Source: an uncultured bacterium
GTDB taxonomy: Bacteria > Patescibacteriota > Saccharimonadia > Saccharimonadales > Saccharimonadaceae
Reading direction: 5' to 3'
Assembly: GCA_937922985.1 (NCBI GenBank)
Contig: CALAKV010000038.1
Coordinates: 16,995-80,994 of the forward strand
DNA length: 64,000 bases
Positions 35,646-44,962 of the stretch are shown here, in pieces. The stretch's first letter is position 1; every line of letters starts with the position of its first letter. The translations under genes and the position numbers were made by a program. Under the pieces are notes generated by a model. The model was not told the origin of the DNA and made no database searches. It was given only the letters and a program-made list of their open reading frames with translations.

Positions 35646-36326
35646 CTAATCTAAAATTCCAAAATCTTCAAGCTTTTTAGCTTTCGAAATATCAAAATCG
35701 GCAATTTTTGTGCGCCGAAGTTGCGAGCAAAACGCACCACAACCCAAATTTTTGCCCAAATCTTCTGCCAGCGAACGAATATAAGTCCCGCTTGAAACAT
35801 GCGTGCGAATTTTTAATTTTGGAAAATCATAACTTAAAATTTCGAAATCAAAAATTTCAACCGTACGTTTAGGAATTTCAAAATCCTCACCTTTTCGCGC
35901 CAAATCATAAGCGCGCCTACCATCAATTTTTATTGCACTAAAAGCTGGCGGAGTTTGTTCAATTTTACCTAAAAAGTTAGTTTTAATTTCTTTTTCAATC
36001 TGTTCAAAAGTTGGGATTTCAAAATTCTCGCATTTCGAAATCTCGCCTTCAGGATCGCCCGTACTTGAAATTTGCCCAAGTGTAAATTCCGCCTCATAAA
36101 CTTTATCAAGCTTGGTAAGGTTCATTGCATTTTTAGTTTCCTTACCATAAAGCAAAACCAAAAGCCCCGTCGCAAAAGGGTCAAGCGTTCCTGTGTGGCC
36201 AACTTTAACTTTTTTACCAAATTCATCTTTAAGAACACGGCGGATTCTAGCGACCACGCCAAAGCTGGTAATTCCAGCGGGCTTGTCAATTAAGATTCGC
36301 CCACTTTCATTTTCGAAAAATGCCAT
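35646..36326 (-). CDS. truB: tRNA pseudouridine-55 synthase TruB, short form
   Basis: Forms pseudouridine 55 in the T-loop of tRNAs. The 226-residue protein has the catalytic Asp in GHTGTLDPFATGLL, the KxYEAEFTLG segment, and SSGTYIRSLAEDLG. It ends at the catalytic core and lacks the C-terminal PUA-like domain of the about 310-residue E. coli enzyme. It lies 1 nt after the DHH-like gene, in one operon. Confidence 0.95.
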   Translation of the reverse strand: MAFFENESGRILIDKPAGITSFGVVARIRRVLKDEFGKKVKVGHTGTLDPFATGLLVLLYGKETKNAMNLTKLDKVYEAEFTLGQISSTGDPEGEISKCENFEIPTFEQIEKEIKTNFLGKIEQTPPAFSAIKIDGRRAYDLARKGEDFEIPKRTVEIFDFEILSYDFPKLKIRTHVSSGTYIRSLAEDLGKNLGCGAFCSQLRRTKIADFDISKAKKLEDFGILD

Positions 36327-36327
36327 T

Positions 36328-38541
36328 TTACATTCCTGGAATTCTGAATTGTGAAGGATCGTTAGGATAAATTTGGTCGGTCATCACTTTATTTTTGCTA
36401 CTTTCAGTACCCATTGCAGGTCGCTCCGCTGGATTTGGAATAAAATCAAAAGCTGGAATTTCTGGCGGCATTGGCATCGAGCTAAAATCTGGCATAGCTG
36501 GTGGCATTGGCATTGCAAAATCATTCGAATTTTGTGCAGGATTTTCAGTCGAGTAAGTTTGCTGACTTTCAAAATTATTTTGTGGCAAAGTCTGCGCATA
36601 TTGTTCATTCGAAATCGGATTACTTGATTCAAAATTTGAAAGCGGCTGGATTGGTGTAGCTTGAGCATAAGGCTGAGTTTCAGGAATAAAATTCTCATTC
36701 GCCTGTGGCTCTTCATAAACCGCATTTTGAACTTTACCATGGCTTAAAACATAATCATTATTTTGTGGATTTGAAGTTGCTGCAGAATTTTCTCCACGAG
36801 AAATTCCACTTGGCTCATAAGGCTGAGCACCCATCAAACCACTTACAATTTGAGCATTTTCGGTTGGGTGATAATATTCATCGCCCTGATTTTGCGCTGA
36901 CTGAACATTTTGAGCTTGAATCTCTTGAGCGGCAGGAGTTTCAGCTGGATTTTGTTGTTCGAAAACTGGCGCAACTTCTGGTTGAGCAGTTCGAGGTTCA
37001 ATAGTTTTGAAAGTTTGTGGTTGAGTGTTTTCAGGAGTTGGGATTGAAATATCAACTTGGCGAGCTGGCTCAAAAACTTGCTCCTGAACTGGAGTTTCCG
37101 CAATAAATGCATTTGGATTTTGGAAAGGCACGCTTGGCACTGGAATTTCTGGCGCATAATTTTGAACTGGCGCTTCAACCAAGCCTTGCGTATTTTCAGT
37201 CTGATTAAATTCTGAAGGAGTAGGAGTTTCAGCTGGATTTTGTTGTTCGAAAGCTGGCGCAACTTCTGGTTGAGCAGTTTGAGGTTCAATAGTTTCGAAA
37301 GTTTGTGGCTGAGTGTTTTCGGGAGTTGGGATTGAAATATTTTGTTCAGCCAAAGTTTCTTGGTTTTCTGATATATTTTTTGCCGAATTTTCTTCAACTA
37401 AATTTTCATTTTGAACTTGCGTATTTTCAAGATTTTCGCTTGGATTTTCGAAAATATCTTCGTTCGAATTTTCTTGCGCAAGTTCTTGGTTTTGCTCAGG
37501 AGCTTCAACTTCTTCAAGTTCAGCAAAAGCATTTTCTGGTTTATTAATATTTTTTAGTTCATTTAAAGATTCTTCAAGTTCGTCTTCGGCTTGATTTTGT
37601 GAATTTTCAAGATTAGTTTTTTCTGCTTCATTTTTGGCTTCTTCATGCGCAATCACAAATGCACCGTTACGCTTTTGCTCTTTCTTTGAAGAAGATTTTT
37701 CGCTCGATTTTTCTTTTTCATTCGAAATTTCTTCTAAAGCTTCTTCCATTTTAGCATTTTTTTGCACAGCAAATTCGCCCGCTTTTTCTTCAGCCTCACG
37801 GATTTTTGAAACCACAAGTTGCTGGTCGGCGCCAGATGAAATAAGTTTTGCCGCAAGGCTCATAACTTCAGCCGTAGCTTTTGCATTCGAAAAGCGATCA
37901 GTTTCAGCAACAATTCCAGTCAAAAGAGCAGTCGCAACTGGTTGAGTAAGATTTTTCTTTCCAAGGGATTCAATAATTTGAACAGAAATTTCGCTCAAAG
38001 AACTGGCATTTTCGGCGTGCCAGTGAGTTCCGTTAAGATTCGTTTGGTTTTCACCAACAGTTAAAATTCCAACTGAAGCATCATGAAAAATTCGCCCGTG
38101 CGCCGCCAAAGCGCCATCAAGTCGATCTTGGCTTTCAACATTTAAAGCTAGCACAAAATCAATGTTAAAATCACCCTGTTCAAATTCGAGATCTTTTTCA
38201 GAAATAATTGAGCGATATGGCGTAATAAAAATTTTGACATGATCGCCAACAAGCTTATAACGAAGATGATCAGCTTTTTCTTTATTTAAAGCAATAATAA
38301 AATCGCGCAAAGAATCTACCGAATTTTCGAAAGTTTTTTCTGGGCGCAAAAAAGCTAGCGCATCGGGCATTTTTCCACTTGAAACCGCCGTTGCATGCTT
38401 GCCAGAATTATTAATTGCGAGCGTTAAAGCCAATGCTGAAGAAAGTTCATCAACGCTTGGGCCATCATTTACCGCAATCAAAATACTTTCTGATTCTTTC
38501 AATTTTGCGATAATCTGCTCTTGAGCATTATTTTTTGACAT
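36328..38541 (-). CDS. Degenerate DHH-phosphoesterase-like domain fused to a long Gln/Pro/Glu-rich tail
   Basis: The 737-residue protein's first about 250 residues resemble NrnA/DHH proteins (VDELSSALALTLAI, LLTGIVAETDRFSNAKAT). However, the metal-binding signatures are lost: NDGPSVDEL stands for the NPDGDA-type motif and no DHH is present, so catalysis is doubtful. The rest (about 260-700) is a Glu/Gln/Asn/Pro-rich disordered tail containing two copies of a roughly 40-residue unit starting ISIPTPENTQPQTF. Its role is unknown. It is upstream of truB. Confidence 0.75.
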   Translation of the reverse strand: MSKNNAQEQIIAKLKESESILIAVNDGPSVDELSSALALTLAINNSGKHATAVSSGKMPDALAFLRPEKTFENSVDSLRDFIIALNKEKADHLRYKLVGDHVKIFITPYRSIISEKDLEFEQGDFNIDFVLALNVESQDRLDGALAAHGRIFHDASVGILTVGENQTNLNGTHWHAENASSLSEISVQIIESLGKKNLTQPVATALLTGIVAETDRFSNAKATAEVMSLAAKLISSGADQQLVVSKIREAEEKAGEFAVQKNAKMEEALEEISNEKEKSSEKSSSKKEQKRNGAFVIAHEEAKNEAEKTNLENSQNQAEDELEESLNELKNINKPENAFAELEEVEAPEQNQELAQENSNEDIFENPSENLENTQVQNENLVEENSAKNISENQETLAEQNISIPTPENTQPQTFETIEPQTAQPEVAPAFEQQNPAETPTPSEFNQTENTQGLVEAPVQNYAPEIPVPSVPFQNPNAFIAETPVQEQVFEPARQVDISIPTPENTQPQTFKTIEPRTAQPEVAPVFEQQNPAETPAAQEIQAQNVQSAQNQGDEYYHPTENAQIVSGLMGAQPYEPSGISRGENSAATSNPQNNDYVLSHGKVQNAVYEEPQANENFIPETQPYAQATPIQPLSNFESSNPISNEQYAQTLPQNNFESQQTYSTENPAQNSNDFAMPMPPAMPDFSSMPMPPEIPAFDFIPNPAERPAMGTESSKNKVMTDQIYPNDPSQFRIPGM
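36939..37340. repeat. Two copies of a ~113-bp direct repeat inside the Gln-rich gene
   Basis: The stretches at about 36939-37052 and 37228-37340 are nearly identical in DNA (only a handful of differences) and encode the repeated unit with ISIPTPENTQPQTF and EVAP(V/A)FEQQNPAETP. The spacing of 289 bp makes this a site of possible length variation by recombination. Confidence 0.8.
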
Positions 38542-38627
38542 TTATTGAATCCTATTGTTTATTTTTATAATTTATAGCTCTATATTAGCATAATCGTAAT
38601 AAAATGTCAACAGTTTATTTGAAATAC

Positions 38628-38656
38628 TTGCTTTTTATTTCGAAATAATATATAAT
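38628..38656 (+). promoter_or_regulatory. Promoter of rpsT
   Basis: TTGCTT at 38628-38633, a 17-nt spacer and TATAAT at 38651-38656, with the gene start 42 nt further on. Confidence 0.7.
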
Positions 38657-38697
38657 TGATGTTGAATTGTAAATAACAACCTAAAAGAAGGAATTAA

Positions 38698-38952
38698 ATG
38701 CCAATTATTAAATCTGCTGTAAAGCGAATGCGACAAACCACAAAACGACGCGAACGCAACGTTGGAATTAAAAAAGATATCAAAGGTGCTGTAAAAGCTT
38801 TTGTTGCTGAACCAAGCGCAAAAAGCCTTTCGAAAGCACAAAGTGAACTTGACAAAGCCGTTAAAAAAGGTCTTATCAAGAAAAATACAGCTGCTCGCCG
38901 AAAAGCTTCTCTTGCCGCTGCTGCAAAAAAAGCTGGCGTAAAACTTGCTTAA
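38698..38952 (+). CDS. rpsT: 30S ribosomal protein S20
   Basis: The 84-residue basic protein begins MPIIKSAVKRMRQTTKRRERN, with the typical KKGLIKKNTAARRKASLAAAAKK end. It binds 16S rRNA early in 30S assembly. AGAAGGA precedes the ATG, and a terminator (38969-38999) follows. It is monocistronic. Confidence 0.96.
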   Translation: MPIIKSAVKRMRQTTKRRERNVGIKKDIKGAVKAFVAEPSAKSLSKAQSELDKAVKKGLIKKNTAARRKASLAAAAKKAGVKLA

Positions 38953-38968
38953 TTTGATACTTTTTCGA

Positions 38969-38999
38969 AAATCGCTCAAAATTGGGCGGTTTTTTATTT
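38969..38999 (+). terminator. Terminator of rpsT
   Basis: Stem AAATCGCTC / GGGCGGTTT (G-U pairs included) around AAAATT, followed by TTTTATTTTTC. Confidence 0.7.
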
Positions 39000-39015
39000 T
39001 TCTTTTTTCAAAAAC

Positions 39016-39044
39016 TTGACAATTCTACTTAAAAATGCTATAAT
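39016..39044 (+). promoter_or_regulatory. Strong promoter for the tandem paralogues
   Basis: A consensus -35 TTGACA (39016-39021), a 17-nt spacer and a consensus -10 TATAAT (39039-39044). The leader carries a TTTGCC/GGCAAA hairpin (about 39053-39069). Confidence 0.8.
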
Positions 39045-39093
39045 TTAGAAGATTTGCCGTTTTGGCAAAAATAGAACATTTGGAGGAACGGTT

Positions 39094-39435
39094 ATGACAT
39101 CTTTAAAAGAAAGATTGGCGGCAGAAAAAGAAGCTGCTTTAACCTATGAAAATATTGCCAAGCAAGTTGAAGGCATCCTTGTCGAGGCCGCCAAGGATGG
39201 TAGATCAAGCGTGCTCATCTACCTTGACAATGAGAATGATTGCAAAACCCAATTTGTGCGTTATTTTCTAACCCAGGAAGGAATCAATTTCGAAAAGGCT
39301 TATGACACATATACGGCAACTGAATTTCCCTATATCGATACCCACATGGGTACGGGTTGTTATGAGGGTGTCGACCCTAATAAACCAGTCGCTGTAGCTA
39401 GACGTCGGTTTAAGGGAATTCGTGTATTTTTGTAG
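39094..39435 (+). CDS. Uncharacterised small protein, tandem paralogue A
   Basis: The 113-residue soluble alpha/beta protein has pattern K-x(n)-helix-SSVLIYL-helix-F-Y and ends in FKGIRVFL. It is paralogous to the next gene: both share the N-terminal helix ending AA(K)-x-G-x-SSV, a YFLTQEGINFEK / HFLENEDIKFKK segment and the same last eight residues. It has a consensus promoter and a strong GGAGGA Shine-Dalgarno, so expression should be high. The stop is TAG TAA in tandem. The family is not recognised; no catalytic motif is seen. Confidence 0.75.
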   Translation: MTSLKERLAAEKEAALTYENIAKQVEGILVEAAKDGRSSVLIYLDNENDCKTQFVRYFLTQEGINFEKAYDTYTATEFPYIDTHMGTGCYEGVDPNKPVAVARRRFKGIRVFL

Positions 39436-39450
39436 TAAGGGGAATGCATT

Positions 39451-39792
39451 ATGTCATTTAAAGACCAGTTAGATGCAACTGCGCAAGAAGGTCGCGATTG
39501 CGACACTATCACAGCAAAAGTCAAAGAAACTTTGTTAGCCGCTGCAAAAAGTGGCGAATCTAGTGTTTTCCTACCACTGACAGATGAGTACGGTTACAAG
39601 GTACACGTCATTGAACATTTCCTTGAAAATGAGGATATCAAGTTCAAAAAGATTTATGATTCACGTCAGGTTGAGAAGCCACATTACCTAGACCCGCATT
39701 ATCAAGAAACTGTCGCCAGAAATGGTGGTAAAACCATTTATACCTGGATGGATACGGAGTATACCTTTAAAGGTATCCGCGTGTTTCTTTAG
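39451..39792 (+). CDS. Uncharacterised small protein, tandem paralogue B
   Basis: The 113-residue paralogue of the preceding gene has the same length and the same FKGIRVFL C-terminus. It begins 16 nt after the first gene's stop with its own AAGGGG Shine-Dalgarno. The central part (YDSRQVEKPHYLDPHYQETV) differs from paralogue A, suggesting divergence of a binding surface. The pair forms an operon ended by a terminator at 39813-39840. Function unknown. Confidence 0.75.
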   Translation: MSFKDQLDATAQEGRDCDTITAKVKETLLAAAKSGESSVFLPLTDEYGYKVHVIEHFLENEDIKFKKIYDSRQVEKPHYLDPHYQETVARNGGKTIYTWMDTEYTFKGIRVFL

Positions 39793-39812
39793 AAAGGTCA
39801 TCAAAAAAACAA

Positions 39813-39840
39813 AACCCGCAGAAATTTGCGGGTTATTTTA
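39813..39840. terminator. Terminator between the tandem paralogues and tsaD
   Basis: Stem AACCCGCA / TGCGGGTT around a short loop, with A-rich and T-rich flanks, works for both convergent units. Confidence 0.75.
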
Positions 39841-39865
39841 TTTCTAACATTTTTTGAAAATTATT

Positions 39866-40954
39866 TTACCATTTTAAATCGCTCATCGAAAGCGATGGTT
39901 TTACTTCAAGCTTGAGCGGATTTTGCGATTCGCTCAGCACAGCTTGAAAAGCGCCCAAAGTCGCCACCATTGCGGCGTTATCGGTGCAAAGTTCTGGTGG
40001 AGTGAAAATTACAGGGTTTGGCAGTTTCTTCGAAACTCTCTTAATCAATTCCTCTCTTAAAGCTGAATTCGCCGCTACACCGCCCGCAATCACAACTGTT
40101 GTTGGCGAAAAATCTTCAACCGCAAGCTCAAGCTTATCAACTAAAGTTTCAACAGCTATTTTTTGAAAACTTGCAGCGAAATCATTTTTCTGTTGTTCAT
40201 TTAATTTTGCAGCTAATTCGAAAGACGGAAAATTAAAATCAACACCAACTTCTTTTTGAACTGCACGCAAAACTGCTGTTTTTAATCCTGAAAAACTAAA
40301 ATCATACTTCCCTTTTAAGCGAGCTTTTGGCAATTCATATTTTGAAGAATTGCCACTTAACGCTGCTTTTGAAATTGCAGGTCCGCCAGGATACGGTAAG
40401 CCAAGGATTTTTGCAACTTTATCAAAAGCTTCACCAACTGCGTCATCTTGAGTTTCTCCCAAAATTTGGTAACTTCCGTGTGATTTAAATAATACAATTT
40501 GTGAATGCCCACCTGAAACCACTAATGCTAAAAATGGAAATTTTGGTGGCTCCTCGTTTAGAAAATTTGCATAAACATGAGCTTCAACATGATGAATTGG
40601 ATAAAAAGGCTTATTGAAAATTCGAGCATAAGTTCGTGCCGTAAGCGTACCAACCAACAACGAGCCCACCAAACCAGGTGCATAAGAAACAGCGATTCCA
40701 TCCAATTCTTTAAAGGAAATTCCCGCTTTCGAAAGTGATTCTCGCACAACAGGGTTAGCATATTCAATATGCGAACGCGCCGCTACCTCTGGAATTACCC
40801 CACCAAATTGCGCATGAATATCAATTTGCGAATGAACTACGCTTGAAAGCAGTTTTAGCTTCGGTGAGCTTTCACGCGAAATTTTACTCGCATCAAACTC
40901 CACTACAGCCGCCGCAGTTTCATCACAAGTGCTTTCAATTCCTAAGATTTTCAT
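39866..40954 (-). CDS. tsaD: tRNA N6-adenosine threonylcarbamoyltransferase TsaD
   Basis: Transfers the threonylcarbamoyl group to A37 of ANN-decoding tRNAs, with TsaB and TsaE. The ATG at 40952-40954 gives the standard N-terminus MKILGIESTCDETAA. A longer frame to 40990 runs through the promoter and is rejected. Motifs are HSQIDIHAQFGGVIPEVAARSH, the metal-binding HHVEAH and VVSGGHSQ (ASKHA fold), and GGVAANSALRE. The protein has 362 residues. The -10 box ends 7 nt before the ATG, so the mRNA is leaderless or nearly so. Confidence 0.96.
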   Translation of the reverse strand: MKILGIESTCDETAAAVVEFDASKISRESSPKLKLLSSVVHSQIDIHAQFGGVIPEVAARSHIEYANPVVRESLSKAGISFKELDGIAVSYAPGLVGSLLVGTLTARTYARIFNKPFYPIHHVEAHVYANFLNEEPPKFPFLALVVSGGHSQIVLFKSHGSYQILGETQDDAVGEAFDKVAKILGLPYPGGPAISKAALSGNSSKYELPKARLKGKYDFSFSGLKTAVLRAVQKEVGVDFNFPSFELAAKLNEQQKNDFAASFQKIAVETLVDKLELAVEDFSPTTVVIAGGVAANSALREELIKRVSKKLPNPVIFTPPELCTDNAAMVATLGAFQAVLSESQNPLKLEVKPSLSMSDLKW

Positions 40955-40961
40955 AACTACT

Positions 40962-40990
40962 ATTTTACTACTTTTTATAAGTTTGGTCAA
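40962..40990 (-). promoter_or_regulatory. Promoter of tsaD
   Basis: On the minus strand, TTGACC (40985-40990), a 17-nt spacer and TAAAAT (40962-40967). This supports the short leaderless start. Confidence 0.75.
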
Positions 40991-41073
40991 TTTTCGAAAA
41001 TCTCTATTGACTTTTTCATTTTCAAAAAAATAAAATTCGCCCGATTTGAGCGAATTTTTATATTCTCACTTCC

Positions 41074-42174
41074 CTATTTTTTGAATTTTCGAACAATTTT
41101 TTTAGCAGTTGGTAAAAATGAATTCCAGACGAAATATGTTTTCGAAATCGGAAAATCTAGTGTGCCAACCAATAAATCTTCGTGATTTGCAAAACCAGCT
41201 TTAAATTTTGAAATTCCGTCATTCAAAAGACCGTTAAAATCATATCGCTTAACTCCGCGATTTTTCATTTCAATAATCGCAATCCATTTTAAAACATAAT
41301 TTGCGCGTGATTTTTGCCCCGCCTCAGTTACTCCGCCATAAAGTTCGAACGCCACGTTATCACTTTGAGCAAACCATAAAAATGCCACCATTTCTTGATT
41401 TTTAAGTTTTTCTGCTATATAATCTTCAGTATTTTTATTTTTTTCTATAGACTTGCCCTGCTCTTTTTCAATAAAAGCTCCAAAAATTGGTGAATTTTCA
41501 CCCATTTTTTTATAAAGTTCGTGATAATAATCTTTCGAATGAATCGCAAACCCTGCCCTTTTAGCAGTTTCTGTGTAAATTTCTAACGCACGATCAATTT
41601 CTTCTTTCGAAAACAATTGCCGAACTCGCACTTCTCCACCACTTTTTCGAATATACTGTCGCGTTTTTTTGCTCATTTTGGCGAGTAACTCATCTTCATT
41701 TTGCGTTAAATCAAGGATCAAAGTTCGTGGAATTAAAATTGTATTTTTTGAGCTTCTCCAGCCATCACGCAAGTCAAATTCACCGCTGTTCCAATCTGGT
41801 TCCATAGTTAAACAAACTGGCTTCGGCTTGATATTCTTCGAAACCCAAAAAGCAATTTCACGCGAAATGCAGGCTCGCTCGATTGGCTTTTTCGAAATCA
41901 CCAAAGCACCGCGCGGAATATACGCAAAATTACGAAGTGGAAAAGGGAGCTTTCGAACCAGAATTTGAACCGCTGCTACAATATCTGAGTGGTCATTTTT
42001 TTTGCGATCAATATATTTTTCTTCACCATTTTTCAAAAAAACTCGCACAACTTGCCAATTTGCTGATTGCGATTTTAACTCACCCCAACCCCAAAGTTGC
42101 AAAGGGTGACCGCCGTGCTCGTTAATAAAATCATTCCATTCTTTTTTATCAGTAATTTCGATAATCTTTAGCAT
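41074..42174 (-). CDS. FemAB-like peptidyltransferase (GNAT fold)
   Basis: FemABX proteins use aminoacyl-tRNA to add amino acids to lipid II side chains. The 366-residue protein (ATG 42172-42174, TATAAT ending 6 nt upstream) contains LQLWGWGELK, KTRQYIRKSGGEVRV and the C-terminal AFELYGGVTEAGQKSRANYVLKW / KRYDFNGL segments of the second GNAT domain. The coiled-coil arm of staphylococcal FemA is short or absent. The amino acid added cannot be told. It suggests branched peptidoglycan or a related role. Confidence 0.88.
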   Translation of the reverse strand: MLKIIEITDKKEWNDFINEHGGHPLQLWGWGELKSQSANWQVVRVFLKNGEEKYIDRKKNDHSDIVAAVQILVRKLPFPLRNFAYIPRGALVISKKPIERACISREIAFWVSKNIKPKPVCLTMEPDWNSGEFDLRDGWRSSKNTILIPRTLILDLTQNEDELLAKMSKKTRQYIRKSGGEVRVRQLFSKEEIDRALEIYTETAKRAGFAIHSKDYYHELYKKMGENSPIFGAFIEKEQGKSIEKNKNTEDYIAEKLKNQEMVAFLWFAQSDNVAFELYGGVTEAGQKSRANYVLKWIAIIEMKNRGVKRYDFNGLLNDGISKFKAGFANHEDLLVGTLDFPISKTYFVWNSFLPTAKKIVRKFKK

Positions 42175-42278
42175 ATTTATATTATACACCGAATGTGGTA
42201 TAATTGTAAATGTAGAATTTCGCACAGCTTAACTTTCGTGTGAAATGTTGTTGAATAAATGCGATTTTAAAGGGAAAT

Positions 42279-44837
42279 ATGAAAATTACAAAGACTTACG
42301 AACCGAACAATTACGAACCTGAAATTTATAATTTATGGGAGCTATCTGGCGCTTTCGAAAGTAGTGGAGTTGGCCCAAAATATTCAATCGTAATGCCACC
42401 ACCAAATGCAAATGGAAATCTTCATATCGGCCACGGACTAATGGCTGCGGTTGAAGATATTTTAGTGCGTTATCATAAAATGAAGGGTTATGACGCAATT
42501 TATTTGCCTGGCGCCGACCATGCAGGCTTCGAAACTTGGGTTGTTTATGAGCGCCTTTTAAATGCTGAAGGGAAGAGTCGTTTAGATTATTCTCGTGATG
42601 AACTTTATAAAAATGTTTGGGATTTCGTAGCAAGTCAACGCGGAAATATGGAACTTCAATTGCGTGCTTTGGGAGCTGGTGCTGACTGGAAAAATCTCAC
42701 TTTCACTTTAGATGAAAAAGTAGTAAATCGTGTTTATAAAACTTTCGAAAAAATGTGGAACGATGGCTTAATTTACAGAGGTGAGCGCATTGTTAATTAT
42801 TCAACAAAATATCAAACTTCTTATGCCGATATTGAGGTAGATTACAAAGAAGAGAAGGGGAAGCTCTGGACGATTGCGTATCCAGTTCTTGATGAATTTG
42901 GTGGAGCAAGCGAATATATGCTTGTTTCAACAACTCGCCCTGAAACAATGCTCGGCGACACAGCTCTTGCGGTTAATCCAGAAGATGAAAGATATGAAAA
43001 TCTGATTGGCAGAAAAGTTCGAATACCTTTAATAAATCGTGAAATTAAAATTATCGCTGATGAATATGCCGACCCACAATTTGGAACTGGCGTTGTTAAA
43101 ATTACACCATTCCACGATCCAAATGATTTTGAAGTTGGTAATCGCCACAACTTGCCAAAAATCCAAGTAATTGGATTTGACGGAAAAATGACCAAAAATG
43201 CAGGTAAATATGCTGGCTTAGAAGTATTAGAGGCGCGTAAAAAAATTCTTGAGGATCTTCGAAAAATCAATGCATTGTTTAAAGAAGAAAATATTACTCA
43301 TGTTGTTGGATATGATTATAAATCTGGAGAACCAATTCAGCCGCTTGTAAAAGAGCAGTGGTTTATTTCAACTAAGCCTTTAGCTAAAAAAGCCCTTGAA
43401 GCTCTTGAGAATAATGAAATTAAATTTACGCCAGAAAATAAGAAAAATGTTTTAGCGGAATACTTGAAAAATATTCGCGACTGGAACATTTCACGTCAAA
43501 TCCCTTGGGGAATTCCAATTCCGGCTTTTCAAAATATTGAAGATCCAACTGATTGGATTTTTGATGAGCGCGTGCATGAATTACAAATTGAAATTAACGG
43601 CAAAACATACAAACGCGATGAAGATACGCTTGATACTTGGTTCTCAAGCGGTCAATGGCCGTTCATTACAACCGATTTTTTGGAAGGCGGTGAGCTTTCA
43701 AAATTCTATCCAAACAGTGTAATGGAAACTGGTCATGATTTGATTTTTCCTTGGATTTCTCGAATGATTATGCTAGGAATTTACTGCACAGGGCAAATTC
43801 CATTCCGCGAGGTTTATTTGCATGGAATGGTTCTTGATGAACATGGCCAAAAAATGAGTAAATCAAAGGGGAATGTAATTAACCCAATGGATGTAATTGC
43901 CGAGTTTGGTTCCGACGCTTTTCGCCTTGGAATTATCGCTTCACGTTCAGCAGGGCAGAATCAGGCATTTTCGAAAAATAAAGTTATCGCTGGCCGAAAT
44001 TTCTGCAATAAATTATGGAATATTTCACGGTTCATTTCTGAAAAAGTTGGCGAAATTAAGAGCACGAAACAGCCTGAAGCTTTCACGCCAGCAGATCACT
44101 GGATTGTGCGAGAACTTGATAAAGCAATTGCTGAAATTGAAAACCATATGCAAAATTACCGTTTTGCGGAGGCCTCAGAAACGGTTTATCACACGATTTG
44201 GAGCACCGTTGCTGATTGGTATATTGAAGCTTCAAAAACGCAAGACAATCCTGAACTTCTTGCTTGGGTTCTTGAAAATTGTCTTAAAATTACGCATCCT
44301 TTTGCACCATTTGTGACTGAAACCATCTGGCAAACTCTGCCTTGGACTGAGGGAATTTTAGCAAACGAAAAACTAGCCGAATCTCTAAAATTTAACGAAT
44401 TCGAAGCACTTCAATTTGAACGAATCCAAGATTTAGTTGGTGAAATTCGCCTGATTACAGCTGAACTACCCGGCAAAAAACGCTATAATTTGGTTTTTGA
44501 AAAAGATGAACTAATTGCAAAAAATATTGAAACTATTCGCCACCTTTCACGCGTACCGGAAATCGTTCAAACAGATGCGCCACACGGATTTAGCCTTGCC
44601 GCTAGCGGTTTGGGTGCTTATCTCGATGTGCCAACCAATATTTTGGCTGAATATAAAACCGAGCTTGCCGAACGAATCAATAAAATTTCGAACGAAATTA
44701 ATTTGCTTGAAAAACGCCTTTCGAACGAAAATTATGTTTCAAAAGCACCAGCACATTTAGTTGAAGAAACTCGTGAAGAATTTTCAAACAAAAAAGCCGA
44801 GCTTGAAAAAGTTAAAAAAGCTTTCGAAATTTTATAA
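42279..44837 (+). CDS. valS: Valyl-tRNA synthetase
   Basis: Class I synthetase of 852 residues. HIGH-type PPPNANGNLHIGH lies near residue 38-50. The editing domain CP1 (about 190-330) has TTRPETMLGDTA. The KMSKS motif is HGQKMSKSKGNVINP, followed by an anticodon-binding domain. The end has the ValRS C-terminal coiled-coil arm (about 795-852). The Shine-Dalgarno AAAGGGAAA precedes the ATG. A leader segment around 42231-42250 resembles one at 5396-5415. Confidence 0.97.
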   Translation: MKITKTYEPNNYEPEIYNLWELSGAFESSGVGPKYSIVMPPPNANGNLHIGHGLMAAVEDILVRYHKMKGYDAIYLPGADHAGFETWVVYERLLNAEGKSRLDYSRDELYKNVWDFVASQRGNMELQLRALGAGADWKNLTFTLDEKVVNRVYKTFEKMWNDGLIYRGERIVNYSTKYQTSYADIEVDYKEEKGKLWTIAYPVLDEFGGASEYMLVSTTRPETMLGDTALAVNPEDERYENLIGRKVRIPLINREIKIIADEYADPQFGTGVVKITPFHDPNDFEVGNRHNLPKIQVIGFDGKMTKNAGKYAGLEVLEARKKILEDLRKINALFKEENITHVVGYDYKSGEPIQPLVKEQWFISTKPLAKKALEALENNEIKFTPENKKNVLAEYLKNIRDWNISRQIPWGIPIPAFQNIEDPTDWIFDERVHELQIEINGKTYKRDEDTLDTWFSSGQWPFITTDFLEGGELSKFYPNSVMETGHDLIFPWISRMIMLGIYCTGQIPFREVYLHGMVLDEHGQKMSKSKGNVINPMDVIAEFGSDAFRLGIIASRSAGQNQAFSKNKVIAGRNFCNKLWNISRFISEKVGEIKSTKQPEAFTPADHWIVRELDKAIAEIENHMQNYRFAEASETVYHTIWSTVADWYIEASKTQDNPELLAWVLENCLKITHPFAPFVTETIWQTLPWTEGILANEKLAESLKFNEFEALQFERIQDLVGEIRLITAELPGKKRYNLVFEKDELIAKNIETIRHLSRVPEIVQTDAPHGFSLAASGLGAYLDVPTNILAEYKTELAERINKISNEINLLEKRLSNENYVSKAPAHLVEETREEFSNKKAELEKVKKAFEIL

Positions 44838-44844
44838 AAGCACC

Positions 44845-44868
44845 ACCGCCAGGGAATGGCGGTTTTTG
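44845..44868 (+). terminator. Terminator of valS
   Basis: Stem ACCGCCA / TGGCGGT with a 5-nt loop, followed by TTTTGCTTG. Confidence 0.65.
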
Positions 44869-44880
44869 CTTGACTTTTTA

Positions 44881-44910
44881 TTGACAAAATAATTATAAAT
44901 ATGATATTAT
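44881..44910 (+). promoter_or_regulatory. Promoter of the small secreted protein gene
   Basis: Consensus TTGACA (44881-44886) is followed after 18 nt by TATTAT (44905-44910), which overlaps a possible TATAAT. Confidence 0.6.
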
Positions 44911-44962
44911 AATTATGGTTATTTATATATAACTAGTATTTTTATATTAAGAAGGATTTCTC

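Noticed and set aside
36843..37397. 184-residue alternative frame inside the Gln/Pro-rich gene
   Set aside because: It is a frame shadow of the repeat tail, rich in Lys, Leu and Gln, with no start signal.
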